A stretch of DNA of 10,432 nucleotides from Acidimicrobiaceae bacterium (GTDB lineage Bacteria; Actinomycetota; Acidimicrobiia; Acidimicrobiales; RAAP-2): positions 820 through 11,251 of the forward strand of contig PKWA01000133.1 in the NCBI GenBank assembly GCA_003131665.1. Reading direction: 5' to 3'. A program made the translations under genes and the position numbers. The first letter of the stretch is position 1, and each line of letters begins with the position of its first letter. Positions 7,559-10,432 of this stretch are shown piece after piece. The notes under the pieces are model-generated. The model worked only from the letters and a program-made list of their open reading frames with translations, did not search any database and had not been told where the DNA came from.

Positions 7559-10277
7559 CGCCGTAACCCCGCCGCGCTTCGTCGGCCGTAGGAACGAGCT
7601 TGAGCTCGTGCTCGAGCGCGTTCGGCGAGCCGCCGAGGGGCGCGGTTCGATGCTGCTGCTCGGCGGTGAGGCGGGAATCGGCAAGACGCGATTCGTCGCC
7701 GAACTCCGCGCCCGCGTCGGAAGCGGTGCGCGCTTTCTCGTCGGTTCTTGTCTCGAATATGCTCAATCCGCACTCGGCCCGTTCATCGACGTGATTCACG
7801 AGCTGGCTATTGACGTTTCACCGTACCTTTCCGGCGATCAGGTGACGACGAAACGGCAGCAGTTCGTCGACATCGCCGCACTCTTGCGTGAGGCCTCTGA
7901 TTCGTGCACCTGCATTGTGATCGAGGACCTGCACTGGGCGGATCAAGCGACGCTCGAGCTCCTGCAGTACCTTGCTCCGAAGCTTGCCGCGATGCATCTC
8001 GTTCTGCTCGTCACGTATCGAGTCGACGAGATGCAAGGGCTCGCTGCCGACGCACTGGGCAAGCTGCTGCGTTCACCAGCGGTGCATGGCGTGACGTTGA
8101 GCCCACTGTCCGAACCCGAGACGAACGCGCTCATCCACGCGCAGCTCGCAAACCGCGAGTCGCTCGGCCTCGCGACGGTCGCGCACATCATGGCGCTTGC
8201 CGAGGGCAACCCGCTGTTCGTCGAAGAGCTCCTGATGCGCGCCGTCGATCGACCGTCCGCTCTGCCGGCCGAGGATCTCCCGCCCACGTTGAAAGAGTTG
8301 GTGCTCGGCCGTATTCGGTCGCTCGACGATGAGGACCAGCGTGCTCTGGTTCACGCCGCGGTGCTCGGCCGAGAGTTCGACGCGGAGTTGCTGTCGCGCA
8401 TCGTCGGCCGTCCCATCGAAGATGTGCGCGAGACGCTACGGCGTGCCCGCAAATTGCGGCTCATCGTCGAACGTCGCGCCGAGGCCGTATCGTACGTGTT
8501 TCGCCCCGAGCTCATGCGTGAGGCGCTCTGCTCCGAGCTGCTCGCCGAGGAGAGGCGCGCACTTCACGGCGCGGTCGCGGCCCAGCTCGAAGCGCTGCAC
8601 CCCGAGCGCGTGGAGGAGCTCGCGTACCATAAGTGGTCGGCGCGGGACGCGGACACGTGCTTCACGTACAACGTCGCAGCGGGTGACCGGGCGGCGGCAC
8701 TCTACGCCTTCGGCGACGCCGCGCTGCTGTACGAGCGCGCGATCGAGTTTTGCGCCGCGCCGACTGCGAAGCGCGCGCAGACGCGCGAGAAGATCGCCGC
8801 GGCACTCTTCAACGCCGGCTGGATGAAGCAGGCCGTGAGGTACTCAGAGGCGTCGCGATCGGATTATGAAGCCTGCGGCGATTACCTGTCTGCGGCGTGG
8901 GTCTGCTACGACCTGGCGAAACATTGTTTCGCTGCCTGCGATCGGGCAGGCTGTCTGACCGCGATTGCGCATGCCGCCGACCTGATCCGCCGCGTTCCCG
9001 ACGGCGGCCGCAAGGCCGAAATTCTGGCCATGTTGTCAGGCCAGACCGGACGCTTGGGCGACCTCGCGGGCGCATGGAGGTTTCTGGATGAGGCCAGGCG
9101 ATGCGGCGACACTGAAGCTCCACGCACCGCCGTCTCGTTGTTTCACGCGAGCGGGTTGGCGCACTGCATGGCGGGCGATCGTGACGAGGCCCTCGCCGAC
9201 ATGCAACGCGCTGTTGCCGGCGCTTCGACTGATGCGCCCGACGCCGTCCGTTTGACGAACCTCGGTCTCGTCGCGGCGGAATTCGGTGCCGACGCTCTCG
9301 CACAAGAGATCCAGCGCGAAGGACTGCACAACGCTCGGCAACAGCGAATTCCGGCGGTCGAGCTGCTTGCGCTGGGGCTCTGTGCCGACCTCGCGCTGAA
9401 TCAGGGTCGTTTCGATGCGGCGATCCGCTCGCTCGAGGAAGCCCTCCCGCTTATTGAGATCGTCGACTCTCCCGGATTCTTCTTTGCAAAGCTCACCGCG
9501 GTGTCCCAACGGCTGGCGATGCGAATGCTGCGACCGGAGCTGGGCGCGTACTTCGATGCCGAGCGCATGCTCGAAAGCAGCTTCGAATGTGGCGGGGCCG
9601 AGTTCATCAGCGAGATCGTGAGCGCACGCGTGGAGCGGTACGTTCACGACGGGCGGCAGGAAGACGCTGCGACCTTGTTGCGACGTGCGATACCGGCGGT
9701 CGGCTCGGGGATCTGCCGCTCGACCCTGCTCGTGCTCGCCGGTTCGTACGCGGCCGACGAGGACGTCCCGGCCGCGCGAGCGTCGTTAGCGGCTTGGGCC
9801 CGACCGAACAATCCTCTGGGCCGTGCCCGCCTCACCTACTTCGACGCGAGCGTCGCCGCGCGCAGCGGCGATCGGGCAAAAGCGCGGACGATGGCGTTGG
9901 CCGCCGCGGACGCGTTCGGACGGCTCGGCCGCCCGTACGAACGAGCGCAAGCGTTGGAACTGGGCGGAGATTTCGCCGGGGCCCATGCGACGTTCGCCGC
10001 GATCGGCGACCGGCGGGATGCTGCGCGACTGCGGGCGACTGCCCTCGGTGTCAACCGGCGCGGTCAGGCCAAGGACGAGCTCACCGAACGCGAACGTGAG
10101 GTAAGCCGCTTGGTCGCGTCCGGAAAATCCAACCGCGCTGTCGCCACGGAGCTGATCATCAGCGAACGCACCGTCGAAAAGCACGTCGAGGGGATTCTCG
10201 CCAAGCTCGGCTTGGGGTCGAGGACCGAGCTCGCGGCGCGCTACGGGGAAGCGCCAGCCTCAACCCCGGCGCCGTGA
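7524..10277 (+). CDS. Large ATP-binding LuxR-family transcriptional regulator
   Basis: 917 residues, cytoplasmic. After a short lead, RFVGRRNEL (18-26) opens an AAA/STAND-type ATPase with Walker A GGEAGIGKT (47-55) and Walker B VIEDLHWAD (132-140). Residues about 360-840 are Ala-rich helical repeats of TPR-like appearance, the usual ligand- or partner-sensing part of MalT/LAL-type regulators. A LuxR helix-turn-helix ends the protein: LTEREREVSRLVASGKSNRA and SERTVEKHVEGILAKL lie at 853-894. The effector and target promoters are not visible. The ATG at 7524 overlaps the TonB-C-like gene by 35 bases. An in-frame stop at 7494 and the lack of any ATG, GTG or TTG before the FVGR motif make this the only workable start. 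No good Shine-Dalgarno precedes it, which fits translational coupling to the upstream gene. Confidence 0.92.
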   Translation: MPSTCNSATQGSAVTPPRFVGRRNELELVLERVRRAAEGRGSMLLLGGEAGIGKTRFVAELRARVGSGARFLVGSCLEYAQSALGPFIDVIHELAIDVSPYLSGDQVTTKRQQFVDIAALLREASDSCTCIVIEDLHWADQATLELLQYLAPKLAAMHLVLLVTYRVDEMQGLAADALGKLLRSPAVHGVTLSPLSEPETNALIHAQLANRESLGLATVAHIMALAEGNPLFVEELLMRAVDRPSALPAEDLPPTLKELVLGRIRSLDDEDQRALVHAAVLGREFDAELLSRIVGRPIEDVRETLRRARKLRLIVERRAEAVSYVFRPELMREALCSELLAEERRALHGAVAAQLEALHPERVEELAYHKWSARDADTCFTYNVAAGDRAAALYAFGDAALLYERAIEFCAAPTAKRAQTREKIAAALFNAGWMKQAVRYSEASRSDYEACGDYLSAAWVCYDLAKHCFAACDRAGCLTAIAHAADLIRRVPDGGRKAEILAMLSGQTGRLGDLAGAWRFLDEARRCGDTEAPRTAVSLFHASGLAHCMAGDRDEALADMQRAVAGASTDAPDAVRLTNLGLVAAEFGADALAQEIQREGLHNARQQRIPAVELLALGLCADLALNQGRFDAAIRSLEEALPLIEIVDSPGFFFAKLTAVSQRLAMRMLRPELGAYFDAERMLESSFECGGAEFISEIVSARVERYVHDGRQEDAATLLRRAIPAVGSGICRSTLLVLAGSYAADEDVPAARASLAAWARPNNPLGRARLTYFDASVAARSGDRAKARTMALAAADAFGRLGRPYERAQALELGGDFAGAHATFAAIGDRRDAARLRATALGVNRRGQAKDELTEREREVSRLVASGKSNRAVATELIISERTVEKHVEGILAKLGLGSRTELAARYGEAPASTPAP

Positions 10278-10298
10278 AGGTGGTTCTAACGATGGCCC

Positions 10299-10432
10299 AT
10301 GCCGAAGTTTGAGCTCGTTTCTACCTACCCGCTGGCCGGCGACCAGCCCAAAGCAACGCAGGCGCTGGCCGACGGCATCCTGCGGGGTGACCGCGCGCAG
10401 ACGCTGCTGGGCGTCACCGGCTCGGGCAAGAC
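10299..10432 (+). CDS. uvrB: Excinuclease ABC subunit B, N-terminal fragment (runs off the right edge)
   Basis: The first 44 codons are visible. The start [19 protein letters not shown] and the Walker A motif GVTGSGKT near residues 38-45 (the last codon is cut by the edge) are diagnostic of UvrB, the helicase-like damage-verification subunit of nucleotide excision repair that works with UvrA and UvrC. The start is ATG 10299. The ATG at 10292 is in another frame and stops after six codons. The gene begins 21 bases after the LuxR regulator and has only a weak purine-rich stretch (GAAGG near 10276) upstream, so it may be co-transcribed with it. Confidence 0.93.
   Translation, partial: MPKFELVSTYPLAGDQPKATQALADGILRGDRAQTLLGVTGSGK

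Noticed and set aside
7034..7684. A 216-codon minus-strand open frame over the TonB-C-like gene
   Set aside because: It is antisense to two better supported genes and has a low-complexity Ser/Arg/Gly composition typical of GC-rich shadows.

Overview
The window carries six protein-coding genes and no RNA genes, CRISPR array or insertion sequence that I can see. The left two thirds (about 1-6900) reads like an actinomycetote, possibly an acidimicrobiian. The reasons are a large secreted surface protein with Thr/Ser/Pro linkers, a GT-C-like membrane protein and an actinobacterial-looking PRPP synthetase. The right third (about 7120-10432) carries a TonB C-terminal-domain protein, which is a hallmark of cells with an outer membrane, next to a large LuxR-type ATPase regulator and uvrB. 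These two signals do not sit easily in one genome. The 226-base gap between prs and the TonB-like gene may be a junction, either from horizontal transfer or from a chimeric metagenomic assembly. Both taxonomic readings are inference from protein style, not from a search.

Layout. Bases 1-3838 on the minus strand form one uninterrupted reading frame of at least 1279 codons that runs off the left edge. It encodes a signal peptide, a right-handed beta-helix domain, four tandem Ig-like repeats, a fifth Ig-like domain, a Thr/Ser-rich linker, another Ig-like domain, a membrane helix, a charged linker and a polytopic membrane domain. A 180-base divergent intergenic region separates it from a plus-strand 594-residue polytopic protein (4019-5803) that resembles GT-C glycosyltransferases. 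Convergent to that is prs (5917-6894, minus), with its own putative promoter and ribosome binding site.

On the plus strand follow a 145-residue secreted TonB-C-like protein (7121-7558), a 917-residue AAA/LuxR regulator (7524-10277) whose start lies inside the preceding gene, and the first 44 codons of uvrB (10299 to the edge).

Possible cooperation. The GT-C-like enzyme could glycosylate surface polymers or the Thr/Ser-rich stalk of its divergent neighbour. The TonB-C-like gene and the regulator overlap by 35 bases and are probably translated together. prs and uvrB are housekeeping genes with no evident link to the rest.
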